Source: CAYLRU01 sp964386565
Lineage (GTDB): Bacteria; Desulfobacterota; Desulfobacteria; Desulfobacterales; UBA5616
Assembly (NCBI GenBank): GCA_964386565.1
Contig: CAYLRU010000011.1
Span: 22,903 to 86,902, forward strand
Direction of reading: 5' to 3'
DNA: 64,000 nt
In this document: positions 44,515 through 53,322 of the stretch, piece after piece
Layout of the letters: each line of letters begins with the position of its first letter
Numbering within the stretch: position 1 is the first letter of the stretch
The notes under the pieces: generated by a model
The model's database searches: none
What the model saw: the letters and a program-made list of their open reading frames with translations, nothing else
Told to the model about the DNA's origin: nothing
Position numbers and translations under genes: made by a program

Positions 44515-45516
44515 ATGACAGATATAGATTTATACCAGCAACTGGCTGAAAGCATCGGCTTTGGTCAATCAAAAATGGTTCCCAAAATGTTCGCCATGAT
44601 TGCAGATGAAGACGAAGCAAAATTTGTTCTCGCGGCTGCACCACCGGCAACGGTGGAAGAAATCGCAAAACGCGCAGGCCTTTCCCCTGAAAAGGCCGAA
44701 AAAATGGTGGGCACTTTATTTAAAAAGGGGTTGATTTTCAAATCCAAAAAACCCGGTCCCCAGCAATATTACAAACTCCGTAACTTTGTTCAGTTCCATG
44801 ACGGCACCGTTCTGACACCGGGTGTTTCACAGGAATACCTGGCTATGTGGAAGGAGTTTGAGGAAAAAGAAATGCCCGCGTATCATGAAATGATGATAAA
44901 AATGGGATCTAAGCCGTTTATGCGGGTTGTGCCGGTCAATGTGGCTGTGGAGGCCAAGCCGCAAATTCTGGCCATGGACGATGTCACCAAAATGATCGAT
45001 AATGCAAAGGTAATCGCCGTCACCAACTGTTCCTGCCGGACCATACACCCACGACCGGATGTCCCCTTAGAAGTCTGTATGCAGATTGACAAGGCCGCCA
45101 CATACGCTATAGATCGGGGCACCGGTAGAGAACTGACAAAGCAGGAAGCCCTGGATGTGTTGAAAATGTGCGAAGAAAAAGGACTGGTACACACGGCCGC
45201 CAACACCCGGGGGCTGGGCACCATGATCTGCAATTGCGACAGCGAGGCCTGCGGCAACTGGCCCGATAAAAAACATGCCAAAAGTTTTACCGCACCCAGC
45301 CGTTTTATTGCGGTGGTGGATACCGAAGCCTGCTCATCCTGTGAAACCTGCATCGACAGGTGTTTTTTCGACGCCATCGGTATGGAGGGTCCGGATGACA
45401 CGGCAGCAGTCGATGATGAAAAATGCATGGGCTGCGGACTGTGTGAGGTTACCTGTCCGGAGGACGCAATCCAGATGAAAGAAATAAGACCGGTGGCGCA
45501 TGTCCCGGCGGACTGA
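44515..45516 (+). CDS. Fe-S protein with N-terminal winged-helix and C-terminal 2[4Fe-4S] ferredoxin
   Basis: 333 residues. Residues 40-85 look like a winged helix (VEEIAKRAGLSPEKAEKMVGTLFKKGL). The middle has conserved Cys in TNCSCRTIHPRPDVPLEVC and MICNCDSEACGNWP. The end is a dicluster ferredoxin: CSSCETCIDRCFFDAIG and CMGCGLCEVTCPEDAI. Such proteins occur beside corrinoid methyltransferase genes. It may deliver electrons for reductive activation of a corrinoid protein or act as a redox regulator (inference). GGGGG before the ATG marks the start. Confidence 0.82.
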   Translation: MTDIDLYQQLAESIGFGQSKMVPKMFAMIADEDEAKFVLAAAPPATVEEIAKRAGLSPEKAEKMVGTLFKKGLIFKSKKPGPQQYYKLRNFVQFHDGTVLTPGVSQEYLAMWKEFEEKEMPAYHEMMIKMGSKPFMRVVPVNVAVEAKPQILAMDDVTKMIDNAKVIAVTNCSCRTIHPRPDVPLEVCMQIDKAATYAIDRGTGRELTKQEALDVLKMCEEKGLVHTAANTRGLGTMICNCDSEACGNWPDKKHAKSFTAPSRFIAVVDTEACSSCETCIDRCFFDAIGMEGPDDTAAVDDEKCMGCGLCEVTCPEDAIQMKEIRPVAHVPAD

Positions 45517-45553
45517 CAACCTGCCGGTTAAAAATCGAGTGGAGGGCGACGTG

Positions 45554-46588
45554 ATGCATCATATGACTTCCAGGGAAAGGGTTCTTGCTGTTTACCAGGG
45601 AACCGATCCGGACAGAATCCCCATCGATATCCAGGGTTTGCTGGTGGCAAGGGAAAAGCTGGGGTATTCCGCCCCTGAAATGGCCGCCGATCCTGAAAAA
45701 CTCGGGGATGTCCTTATCTCATCATGGGAAATGATACGCCCCGATATCATCACCTTTGGTGTGCTCAGCCTTTACATGGCCATGGCGGCGGGAAATGAAT
45801 GCGATCTTGACGAACAAGGTACGCTTTTTTCAAAAAAATATGCCCTGGAAGAAAAAGCGGCATTAGCAAAAATGACCATCCCTGATCCGGACCGGGATTT
45901 TCCCCTGCCCGATCTCCTGGCGGTATGCCGCCGGGTGGGAACGGCCCTTGGTTCGGATGCAGCGGTAAGGGGCGTTGTCAGCCTGCCGTGGACTGTTGCC
46001 GTCCAAATGAGGGGAATGGAAAAGCTCATCTTCGATACGGTGGACGACCCGGCATTCGTCCATGACGCAATGCGCTTTTGCACCGATTATACGAAGATTG
46101 TCGGAACGGCCGTATTAAACGCCATGGGAGACAACACCATCGGTTTATACGCCACAGACCCTTCAGCCGGCTGCAGTGTCATCTCCCCAAAGCTTTATGC
46201 CGAATTTGTAAAGCCCTATCATGAAGAAATCGTGGATTTTTTTCATAAATCGCATACGTCGGTTACATTTCACATATGCGGTTATCTCGATCCCATTATG
46301 GAACAGGTGGTGTCAACCGGCATAGACGGCATCAGCATTGACGAGCAATCCTCTCTTGAAAAAATGCTGGCGGTATCACAAAATAAAACCGTGGTAATCG
46401 GCAACGTGTCCCCTGCCCTGTTTGCAAACGGAACGGAAAAAGAGATCGAGGACGCCGTGATAAAATGCCTAAAAACCGCGGTAAACAGCAAAAATTATAT
46501 ACTGGGGTCGGGATGTGCCGTCCCGCCCCAGACGACCTTGAATAACCTTAAAGCGTTCATGGCGGCTGCTGAAAAATACGGGGCATAG
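45554..46588 (+). CDS. URO-D superfamily methyltransferase (MtaA/MtbA-like)
   Basis: 344 residues from ATG 45554, preceded by GGAGG. The overall frame is that of uroporphyrinogen decarboxylase (TSRERVLAVYQG at the start), but it carries the zinc-ligand pattern of methylcobamide:thiol methyltransferases: His-X-Cys in TFHICGYLD and a distal Cys in GSGCAVPP. A corrinoid-linked methyl transfer role is therefore more likely than haem synthesis. It is in an operon with the upstream Fe-S protein, 37 bases apart. No corrinoid protein gene is adjacent, so the partner must be encoded elsewhere. Confidence 0.82.
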   Translation: MHHMTSRERVLAVYQGTDPDRIPIDIQGLLVAREKLGYSAPEMAADPEKLGDVLISSWEMIRPDIITFGVLSLYMAMAAGNECDLDEQGTLFSKKYALEEKAALAKMTIPDPDRDFPLPDLLAVCRRVGTALGSDAAVRGVVSLPWTVAVQMRGMEKLIFDTVDDPAFVHDAMRFCTDYTKIVGTAVLNAMGDNTIGLYATDPSAGCSVISPKLYAEFVKPYHEEIVDFFHKSHTSVTFHICGYLDPIMEQVVSTGIDGISIDEQSSLEKMLAVSQNKTVVIGNVSPALFANGTEKEIEDAVIKCLKTAVNSKNYILGSGCAVPPQTTLNNLKAFMAAAEKYGA

Positions 46589-46595
46589 ATCACTG

Positions 46596-46806
46596 GTTTG
46601 CGATCATTTCACAGCCTTCCCCGAAAGTGACCAACGTTAAGGCTACACATGCCGTGAAGTAACCCGGTGCCTCGGTATCGTAAGCTCGAATGTTACTTGG
46701 TGGGTGCGACTTTACCACCAAGACCAGGAGGATATCGGCGAACACGGTGTGACCCTGAGAAATCTGGAAGCCGAGAACCGTCGGTTGGACGACAGGCAAA
46801 CGGACA
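46596..46806 (+). pseudogene. Degenerate IS3-family OrfA transposase remnant
   Basis: In one plus-strand frame, after an in-frame TAA at 46638-46640, the translation reads GYTCREVTRCLGIVSSNVTW, then a helical stretch and LRNLEAENRRL. This closely follows the helix-turn-helix and the EAENRRL leucine-zipper part of IS3-type OrfA. The frame lacks a start and has an internal stop, and no OrfB or terminal repeats are visible. It is a decayed insertion-sequence fragment. Confidence 0.55.
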
Positions 46807-46811
46807 AAGAC

Positions 46812-46994
46812 TCAACTGGTTTTACATACCTTAGTTCTAACACCAATCGCCTTTCCGTTTTCCACCAATATCTTCTGCACTGGTGAAGCCATCCTCAGTG
46901 TTACGTTGTATCGTCGCATTTTCCGCCACAAGCTATGGGCCAGTCGATGGGAACCGCCCAAACACAATCTCCAGTTGTCAATTTTTCCCAACAT
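46812..46994 (-). pseudogene. Fragment of a phytoene-desaturase-like FAD oxidoreductase
   Basis: About 60 codons on the minus strand read LCLGGSHRLAHSLWRKMRRY, then NVTLRMASPVQKILVENGKA. This pattern (GG-helix, then a strand ending in a Gly-x-Ala-x-Gly turn) is the central part of carotenoid-desaturase/retinol-saturase-type oxidoreductases. The start and the FAD-binding and C-terminal regions are absent. It abuts the transposase remnant, suggesting truncation by the insertion. Confidence 0.5.
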
Positions 46995-47459
46995 AAGAAG
47001 AATTCTGTCTTGTCTTCGACCTTCCAGATACTAAGCGCTTTTGTGATATCATTCACGTCAATGGGTGGCGCATACATCTGGACATGCCGTAAAACCCCAG
47101 AAATCTTCCTGTCTATATCATTTAATTTTAATTATTTATTGCATTATGATTGATTTAATGATAGATAAACAGGTGTTTAATTTTTTTATATTAAATATAT
47201 CATTGACATTTTATGAATTATATTTTTTAATTGTTCCCGCTTGCGTGATTTAAACCATTTTAGACTGGAGCCGGATTTTTTGTGCGGCCCTTTTATAAAT
47301 TTCGCAAAAATTTGTGCATGCCACCATTTTCGAATTTTTCACAACTTGTCAGGCAATCATATCCCAATGTTTCGATACAGCTTTGAAATCCGAAATTTTT
47401 CGGCCGGAAATAGCAGAACAGAGAATTGAACTTTCAAATTCCAAGGAGACCATCACAGA

Positions 47460-47803
47460 ATGTTCGAAATCAGAAGCAAAAAATTCTTGGTTGCAATTGT
47501 GATGCTGTCTGTCGGATTGTTTTTTAGGATTACCGGACTTTTCAGTTAGCTGCGGAACCCCAACCTGGAGACGTCATTGATTCCGGCAATATCGATCAAT
47601 ACAAGGATTATTTTCCACCCTTTGTGCAGCGATTCATCAAGGATGGCTGGGGGTTTGAAACGCCGGTGGTTATCAAGGTCAAAGCGGCAGGGCCCGTACC
47701 TTTTACACAAGCCTTTTTAGAAGCATCGAAAAAAAACATGAAGACCACCAGCAAAAGAAAAGGCGGAAGCGTCAGCATATCCGACGATTGTAATCACTGC
47801 TGA
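47460..47803 (+). pseudogene. Frameshifted, internally deleted copy of the DUF1329 gene
   Basis: ATG 47460, preceded by AAGGAG, starts a signal-peptide-like segment (KKFLVAIVMLSVGLFF). A frameshift near 47520-47550 switches to a frame that reads GDVIDSGNIDQYKDYFPPF and KAAGPVPFTQAFLEASKKN, nearly the same as the intact gene 470 bases downstream. The copy then jumps to KRKGGSVSISDD, matching a later part of the intact protein, and stops. It is a decayed tandem duplicate. Confidence 0.85.
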
Positions 47804-47927
47804 TATGATGTTCGGCACGTATTTACGCAAAAGCCGATAAATCTTTGTTTAAAAAACAATGTCTGACGTGCTTATAATCCACATGTTTCGGAAATTTAAT
47901 CTTTAAAACGATAAGGAGTCAAAAAAA

Positions 47928-49163
47928 ATGAAGCTACTGAGAAACAGAATCCACCTTGTTTTAGTTTTGGTCTTAACCATCGGATTGTTGCCGGGTATCC
48001 CGGGCTTTTCATTCGGAGCCGAACCCAAAGCCGGAGACGTCATTGATTCCAGCAACATTGACCAATACAAAGATTATTTCCCGATGTTTATGCAACGATA
48101 CATCCAGGACGGCTGGGGATTTGCAAAGCCCGTGGTCATCAAGGTCAAAGCGCCGGAACCCGTACCCTTAACAAAAGCCTACATGGAAGCCTCAAAAGAA
48201 AATATGAAGACCTGTAAGCTGACATCAGATGGCCTGCTGGAGGGTTTCAGTGGTGTGGGAATGCCGTTTTTAGAACCCAAAGAGCCGGATATGGCCTTGA
48301 AATGCATGTGGAACCAATTTTACAAACCTTATCCCGATGACTGGTTGATCCCCACATCATATCTATCCATCCAAAAAAGAAAAGGAAGCAACCGCGTCAC
48401 CATTTCAGACAACACCTATGAACAGTTAATGTTTACCGGCCGTACCATGAAAGAACCCATACCGGAACTGGACAACCCCAAACAACTGTACTATGCCAAT
48501 AAATTGAATTCCATGACCCCGCCCAATAAAGACATGACCACCCTGACCTGGCGGTACAAGGACCCCCTGAAGTATGATGATATGTGGACCTATGTCCCCA
48601 CCCTGAGGCGTACCCTGAGAATGGTATCATCGGAGAGAGCCAATCCCATTCGGGGAAGCCCCTATACCTGGGACGATATTTTCGGATTTGACGGGAAAAT
48701 TCCCCTTTTTACCTACAAAATGGTGGGCGAGCAAACCGTACTGGTTTTGAACAGCCAGAAAATAGTAGCAGAAGAGGTGGACCGGAAAAACTATCCCTTT
48801 CATCCCGTTACCCATTACAACGAGGAATTCGAAACAGCAGACTGTTGGATTATCGATATCACGCCCAAAGATCCGCGATACCCTCAGTCTCGAAAAACTG
48901 CATGGATCGATAAGACAAGGTATTGGGTCTTGTATGCCCAGATGTATGACAAAAATGGCAATTTCTGGAAGGGATTCTGGAATTCCTCCCAGACCAGGCC
49001 GCTGAAAACGCTTTACGGAGAAGAATCATACAGCATCCAGGCCGGAAGCGGTATATCGGATTTTAAAACCAGTTTCTGGGTCATTACGATTACCGGCGTA
49101 TTGCAGATGAACATGGGCGCTGATCCGGCATTATTTCAACCGGGAGCGATTGGTACATTCTAA
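47928..49163 (+). CDS. Exported DUF1329 family protein
   Basis: 411 residues. The N-terminal signal peptide (LVLVLVLTIGLLPGIPGFSFGA) directs export. The body (GDVIDSSNIDQYKDYFPMFM; MWTYVPTLRRTLRMVSSERA) matches DUF1329, a family with a LolA/LolB-like fold that is usually periplasmic or outer-membrane associated. In many bacteria it is linked to RND exporters and hydrocarbon or sterol metabolism genes, but no function is proven. AAGGAG precedes the ATG. A perfect terminator follows. A decayed duplicate sits upstream. Confidence 0.87.
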   Translation: MKLLRNRIHLVLVLVLTIGLLPGIPGFSFGAEPKAGDVIDSSNIDQYKDYFPMFMQRYIQDGWGFAKPVVIKVKAPEPVPLTKAYMEASKENMKTCKLTSDGLLEGFSGVGMPFLEPKEPDMALKCMWNQFYKPYPDDWLIPTSYLSIQKRKGSNRVTISDNTYEQLMFTGRTMKEPIPELDNPKQLYYANKLNSMTPPNKDMTTLTWRYKDPLKYDDMWTYVPTLRRTLRMVSSERANPIRGSPYTWDDIFGFDGKIPLFTYKMVGEQTVLVLNSQKIVAEEVDRKNYPFHPVTHYNEEFETADCWIIDITPKDPRYPQSRKTAWIDKTRYWVLYAQMYDKNGNFWKGFWNSSQTRPLKTLYGEESYSIQAGSGISDFKTSFWVITITGVLQMNMGADPALFQPGAIGTF

Positions 49164-49221
49164 AATATTCTAAAAATACCTCTTAAGGGCAGTATCGACT
49201 TATGCCCGTGTCATTTCATTT

Positions 49222-49273
49222 TACCCCGGGAACCCCCGATCACGCCATCCGGGTTCCCGGGGTATTTTTATTT
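49222..49273 (+). terminator. Strong intrinsic terminator after the DUF1329 gene
   Basis: A perfect 14-bp GC-rich stem pairs TACCCCGGGAACCC (49222-49235) with GGGTTCCCGGGGTA (49251-49264), around a 15-base loop. TTTTTATTT follows. Confidence 0.92.
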
Positions 49274-49483
49274 CGTTATTATCATTTATGTTTTTATTGA
49301 GACAGAAAATGTGTCTTAATAAAAACATTTTCATTGACTTCCTTTTCCTCGCCGGTTATCTTGCCCATTACAATCAAGCTTGGCCGTAAATATTCCCGAA
49401 ACGCTTTTCCGTATTTCCCGTTCTCACGCGCCGGGTTGGAAAAAAACGAATATTAAATCTGATTTCGCTTTCAAGGTAACCGT

Positions 49484-52400
49484 ATGGACGCCCCATTGCC
49501 GAATCTGTCCACTGAACAATGGATGTTCTTGTCTGTTTTGGACGCCTTTGACGGACCAATTCCCATTGATGTGGCCGGGACCCTTGCACCCCTCCTGCCC
49601 GGTCCTCTTTTTGACCTGCTGGATAAATGCAAAAAGCACGGCATTATCAGAAAAATTGATGACCGCCATTTCTGCCTGTCGAATATGTTGCCAAAAGCGG
49701 TCCGTCAAAGGTTGACCGCCATCAACACCGCCAGGTATTTAAAAGGACTTTGCGACCAGGTTTATGAAAAAAACATGGATCATAACATTGGAGACGTTGA
49801 ACTGCTGAATCTGCTCAACAAGGCGGGACGTATTCAAACAGCATGTGAAACGGAAATCCGCCTGGCCCATCGCGCCTATGACGACGGCGATCTGGAACGC
49901 AGCAGAAAACTCCTCTCCAGTGCCGTGGCCAGGCTTCATGAAAACCGCCACACGGACGATTTGAATGAAACGTTCATAACCGCAACCCTGGACTTGAGCA
50001 ATGTCTGTTTTGCCATGGGACAGGGTTTTAAAGACACTGAACCGTATTTAATCACCGCTGAAAAAATTGCCCAACAATCGGGAAACCTGCGGCTTCACGC
50101 CATGATCAATCTCCACCTCGGACGCCTGTTTTATTTTTCAGACCGCCGTAAAGAGGCGTTGGCATCCCTGTCACACGGCATAAACCATATTGAAGAGCTG
50201 GGAGATGACGATATCCTGGCCCAATCTGCCGTATTCATTGGGATTTTTTATTTTATCAAGGGCCTTTTCAAAGATGCGGTCAAGTATTTTGATAAAGCCG
50301 AGCAGGTCTATGAATCCGACAAGAAAGGAATCCTGATTAATCCCACGACACCCTTGTTCCTGGGATATTGCGCGTCTTACCTCGGCCAGTTTCACAGGGC
50401 CATCGGCAGCCTGGATTTTAACTGGCGGCTTGCCGTGGAACGCTCGGATTATGCCCTGTCTTCCAGCATCCGGGCGGTCCTGGGAACCATCCTGGTACTC
50501 TTAAAAAAAGATCGTGAGGCATCGGCTCACCTGCATCACGCCATAAACGAAGCTGCTGGATGTGATAATGCATTCGGGCTTTATTTTGCACTTGGCGGCG
50601 TTGCCTTGCAGCATTTCATGGCCGGACGGTCTGATGAAGCAGTCAAGTACCTGAAGCTGTCCACAAAGGAAGGGCGCCGGGCGGGTCTTGTTCGCCAGTT
50701 CGCATCTCCCTGGTTTCTGGAAATGTTTTGCGAATTGCACCGCATGGGCTATCAATCCTTTTCCGAAATCGAATTTCCAGACGCGTTAAACAACATATTA
50801 AACGGTGTCAACATCCATCTTAGGGGTGTTGCCCTGAGGCTTAAAGCAAAGATGGATCTGGCGGGCAATACCCCCGATATAAACGCTGCTTTATCTGATT
50901 TAAATGAAAGCAGACATCTTCTCGAACAATCCGGAGACCCCATTCAATTGGCCAAGACGGTTCTGGAAATCGCCGGAATCGAAATGAGACAGGGGAAAAG
51001 GGGGGAGGCCCGCCGATTGACTTACCATGCAAGGAAGCTCATGGGGGGGTATGTGGAAGAATTTTTTCCCCCTGAATTCAACCACCTCATAGGGTCTGAT
51101 GCAGAGGCATCCCGCTCGGGCGTCAGTCAGGAAAACTTCCTGAAAAAATACATCGAAATGATCGAATCCCTTTATCCCAGCGACAGCCCCCAGGAGATCT
51201 TTGCCAATGTATTGATCGCCACCAGCCGCATGTTTGAAGCCGAAAGAAGCGGGCTGTTCTGGTTTCCATCGGGAAAATATACCACAAGACCCGAATTAAG
51301 GGCTTCAGTAAATCTTACAAAAAATAAAGTCCGGGAAAAAGGATTTGAAGAAAATTTAAGCTTTGTTCTAAGGGCATTCAAAACGAATCAACACCAGATG
51401 GGACGGCCCCATGCGGTTAGTGGAACAAATAGTGGTCAATCCGTCAGATCGGTCCTGTGCATCCCCATCGAGGTGAACAACCAGGTGACCGGTGTGTATT
51501 ACTATGACAACTCATATCTGGATGATGCATTCGATTTTTTGGATCCGGTTACCATGAAACAAATGGCCAACCACACCAACCTGGTTATTGAACGGAGGCT
51601 GAATTTTCTGAAAATCATGGAAGAAAGAGACTTCCTGGCATCCGAGAAATCCATCCGACTTGAAAGCGAAAGCGATCGGATTCTTTATCGATCCGGTATC
51701 ATGAAAAGGGTTCTGGACCAGGCCGACCAGGTATCCCGTACGGAATCCACCATTGTTATTTTGGGTGAAACCGGGACGGGAAAGGAACTTCTCGCCAAAC
51801 GGATTCACCGGCACAGCGGGCGTTCGGACGGGCCGTTCATCGTGGTGGATTCCACGACAATACCTGAAAATCTCGTGGAAAGCGAACTTTTCGGTCATGA
51901 GAAAGGGGCCTTCACCGGTGCTGACAAACGAAAAATCGGTCGTATTGAACTGGCGCACAGGGGAACGCTTTTCCTGGATGAAATCGGCGAGCTGCCCCTG
52001 CCGGCGCAGTCAAAACTCCTGAGAACGCTGCAGGAAAAAGAGTTCAGCCGGGTCGGGGGAACACGTACCCTGAAATCGGACTTTCGTCTGATTGCCGCCA
52101 CCAACAGGGACCTGTCGGCGGAAGTGGAAAAGGGCCGTTTCCGCAAGGATCTTTATTTTCGGCTCAATGTCATACCCATTCAGCTCCCGCCGTTACGTGA
52201 ACGGATTGACGACATTATCGTTCTGGCCGACCACTTTCTCGAACATTACGCCAGAAGATACCAGCGCAAAGACCTGCTTATAACGCCTGGACTTGAAAAG
52301 ATACTGGTCAATTACAAATGGCCGGGGAACGTCAGGGAATTGAAAAACGTCATCGAACGGGCCGTGTTGCTGTCCAGGAACGATTTTCTGGAATTAAATC

Positions 52401-52612
52401 TTCCAATGGATCATCCCCATCAGGCGGATCATCCGTTTGCCGACACCCCGTCTCTGGATGAACTTCAGCGCCGCTACATCGCTTATATTCTTCGCAAAAC
52501 CAATGGAAAAATAAGCGGACCAAACGGCGCCGCCGACCTTCTGGGCATGAAGCGGACCAGCCTTTACTCCCGCATGAGAACTCTGGGCATGCGAAATTCC
52601 GGAAATTCTTAA
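49484..52612 (+). CDS. Giant TPR-GAF-AAA+ sigma-54-dependent activator (EBP 2)
   Basis: 1042 residues, the same architecture as the activator at 28817-32002: a winged-helix-like N-terminus (about 1-90), TPR-like helical repeats (about 110-540), GAF (about 560-710), AAA+ with Walker A GETGTGKE near 761 and GHEKGAFTGA, and Fis-type HTH (SGPNGAADLLGMKRTSLYSR). No receiver domain. AAGG seven bases before the ATG supports the start. No convincing -24/-12 promoter was found near it, so its target is unknown; the DUF1329 gene just upstream is the nearest candidate. Confidence 0.92.
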   Translation: MDAPLPNLSTEQWMFLSVLDAFDGPIPIDVAGTLAPLLPGPLFDLLDKCKKHGIIRKIDDRHFCLSNMLPKAVRQRLTAINTARYLKGLCDQVYEKNMDHNIGDVELLNLLNKAGRIQTACETEIRLAHRAYDDGDLERSRKLLSSAVARLHENRHTDDLNETFITATLDLSNVCFAMGQGFKDTEPYLITAEKIAQQSGNLRLHAMINLHLGRLFYFSDRRKEALASLSHGINHIEELGDDDILAQSAVFIGIFYFIKGLFKDAVKYFDKAEQVYESDKKGILINPTTPLFLGYCASYLGQFHRAIGSLDFNWRLAVERSDYALSSSIRAVLGTILVLLKKDREASAHLHHAINEAAGCDNAFGLYFALGGVALQHFMAGRSDEAVKYLKLSTKEGRRAGLVRQFASPWFLEMFCELHRMGYQSFSEIEFPDALNNILNGVNIHLRGVALRLKAKMDLAGNTPDINAALSDLNESRHLLEQSGDPIQLAKTVLEIAGIEMRQGKRGEARRLTYHARKLMGGYVEEFFPPEFNHLIGSDAEASRSGVSQENFLKKYIEMIESLYPSDSPQEIFANVLIATSRMFEAERSGLFWFPSGKYTTRPELRASVNLTKNKVREKGFEENLSFVLRAFKTNQHQMGRPHAVSGTNSGQSVRSVLCIPIEVNNQVTGVYYYDNSYLDDAFDFLDPVTMKQMANHTNLVIERRLNFLKIMEERDFLASEKSIRLESESDRILYRSGIMKRVLDQADQVSRTESTIVILGETGTGKELLAKRIHRHSGRSDGPFIVVDSTTIPENLVESELFGHEKGAFTGADKRKIGRIELAHRGTLFLDEIGELPLPAQSKLLRTLQEKEFSRVGGTRTLKSDFRLIAATNRDLSAEVEKGRFRKDLYFRLNVIPIQLPPLRERIDDIIVLADHFLEHYARRYQRKDLLITPGLEKILVNYKWPGNVRELKNVIERAVLLSRNDFLELNLPMDHPHQADHPFADTPSLDELQRRYIAYILRKTNGKISGPNGAADLLGMKRTSLYSRMRTLGMRNSGNS

Positions 52613-52624
52613 CCCCTTACAGGG

Positions 52625-53311
52625 TTAAAAAAAAAATCCCTTTTTCCTGGCGATCATCGCCCGCATCATGTCCCCGGCATTTTCCGCATGATCGGCGATG
52701 GAGCCGATGAGTTCCGCAAGTCGGACAAGATGGAAGGTCCCGATGGGATCATCTTCCATGGCAAATATTTTCTTTTTAAGATCAGCCTCCAGCCTGTCGG
52801 CTTCGTGCTCTCTTTTTCTCAAATTATGAATGATGTCTTTAACAATGACCCTCTGTTTGTCCGAATAGCTCTCAAAATACGTCTTGGCCTCGGCCACCAT
52901 ACGGCTTAAATCCTCAATGGGCTCAATCACCGAATCCACCAGCAGGAAGAAATCCTTTTCAAGTTCCCTGGGAATTCCCGGCGTCATTCGGTAGGAAATC
53001 CAGTCCAATGTTTTTTCAACGGAATCCAGAACCTTGTCCTGTTCCTTTAAATACAAAAACAACTGGAACTTCGAAACCGGCAGTCTGGAATTCACCGGCA
53101 GGTGCCCCCGGATCCGCCGTTTTATGGCATCTGCCTGGCTTTCCAGGCTGTCCACCTCGGTAAGATACTCTTCAAACACCTTGCACCTTTCCGCGGCGTA
53201 GCATTCAATGGCCTGCTGGAAGGCCCAGACGCACTCCTTCACCTTTTCGGCATGTTCCTGCAGTTCATTAAAAGGTGATGTTATAAATATCGACCTGAAT
53301 GGATTTCTCAT
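52625..53311 (-). CDS. DUF47/PhoU-like phosphate transport regulator
   Basis: 228 residues, all-helical, TIGR00153-like (MRNPFRSIFITSPFNELQEH; LPVNSRLPVSKFQLFLYLKEQDKVLDS, of which the second part is family-typical). DUF47 proteins accompany PiT transporters and are thought to control them. ATG 53309-53311 with AAAGGAG upstream is preferred over an adjacent TTG. It follows the transporter by 11 bases on the same strand, so they form an operon. Confidence 0.9.
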   Translation of the reverse strand: MRNPFRSIFITSPFNELQEHAEKVKECVWAFQQAIECYAAERCKVFEEYLTEVDSLESQADAIKRRIRGHLPVNSRLPVSKFQLFLYLKEQDKVLDSVEKTLDWISYRMTPGIPRELEKDFFLLVDSVIEPIEDLSRMVAEAKTYFESYSDKQRVIVKDIIHNLRKREHEADRLEADLKKKIFAMEDDPIGTFHLVRLAELIGSIADHAENAGDMMRAMIARKKGFFF

Positions 53312-53322
53312 CAAAATCTCCT

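Noticed and set aside
46704..46886. 60-codon plus-strand frame as an independent gene
   Set aside because: Its first part is the continuation of the IS3 OrfA remnant and the rest is antisense to the oxidoreductase fragment.
47845..47878. TTGTTTAAAAAACAA palindrome and a TATAAT upstream of the DUF1329 gene
   Set aside because: The TATAAT lacks a -35 box at proper spacing and the palindrome is a simple AT-rich dyad; too weak to call.
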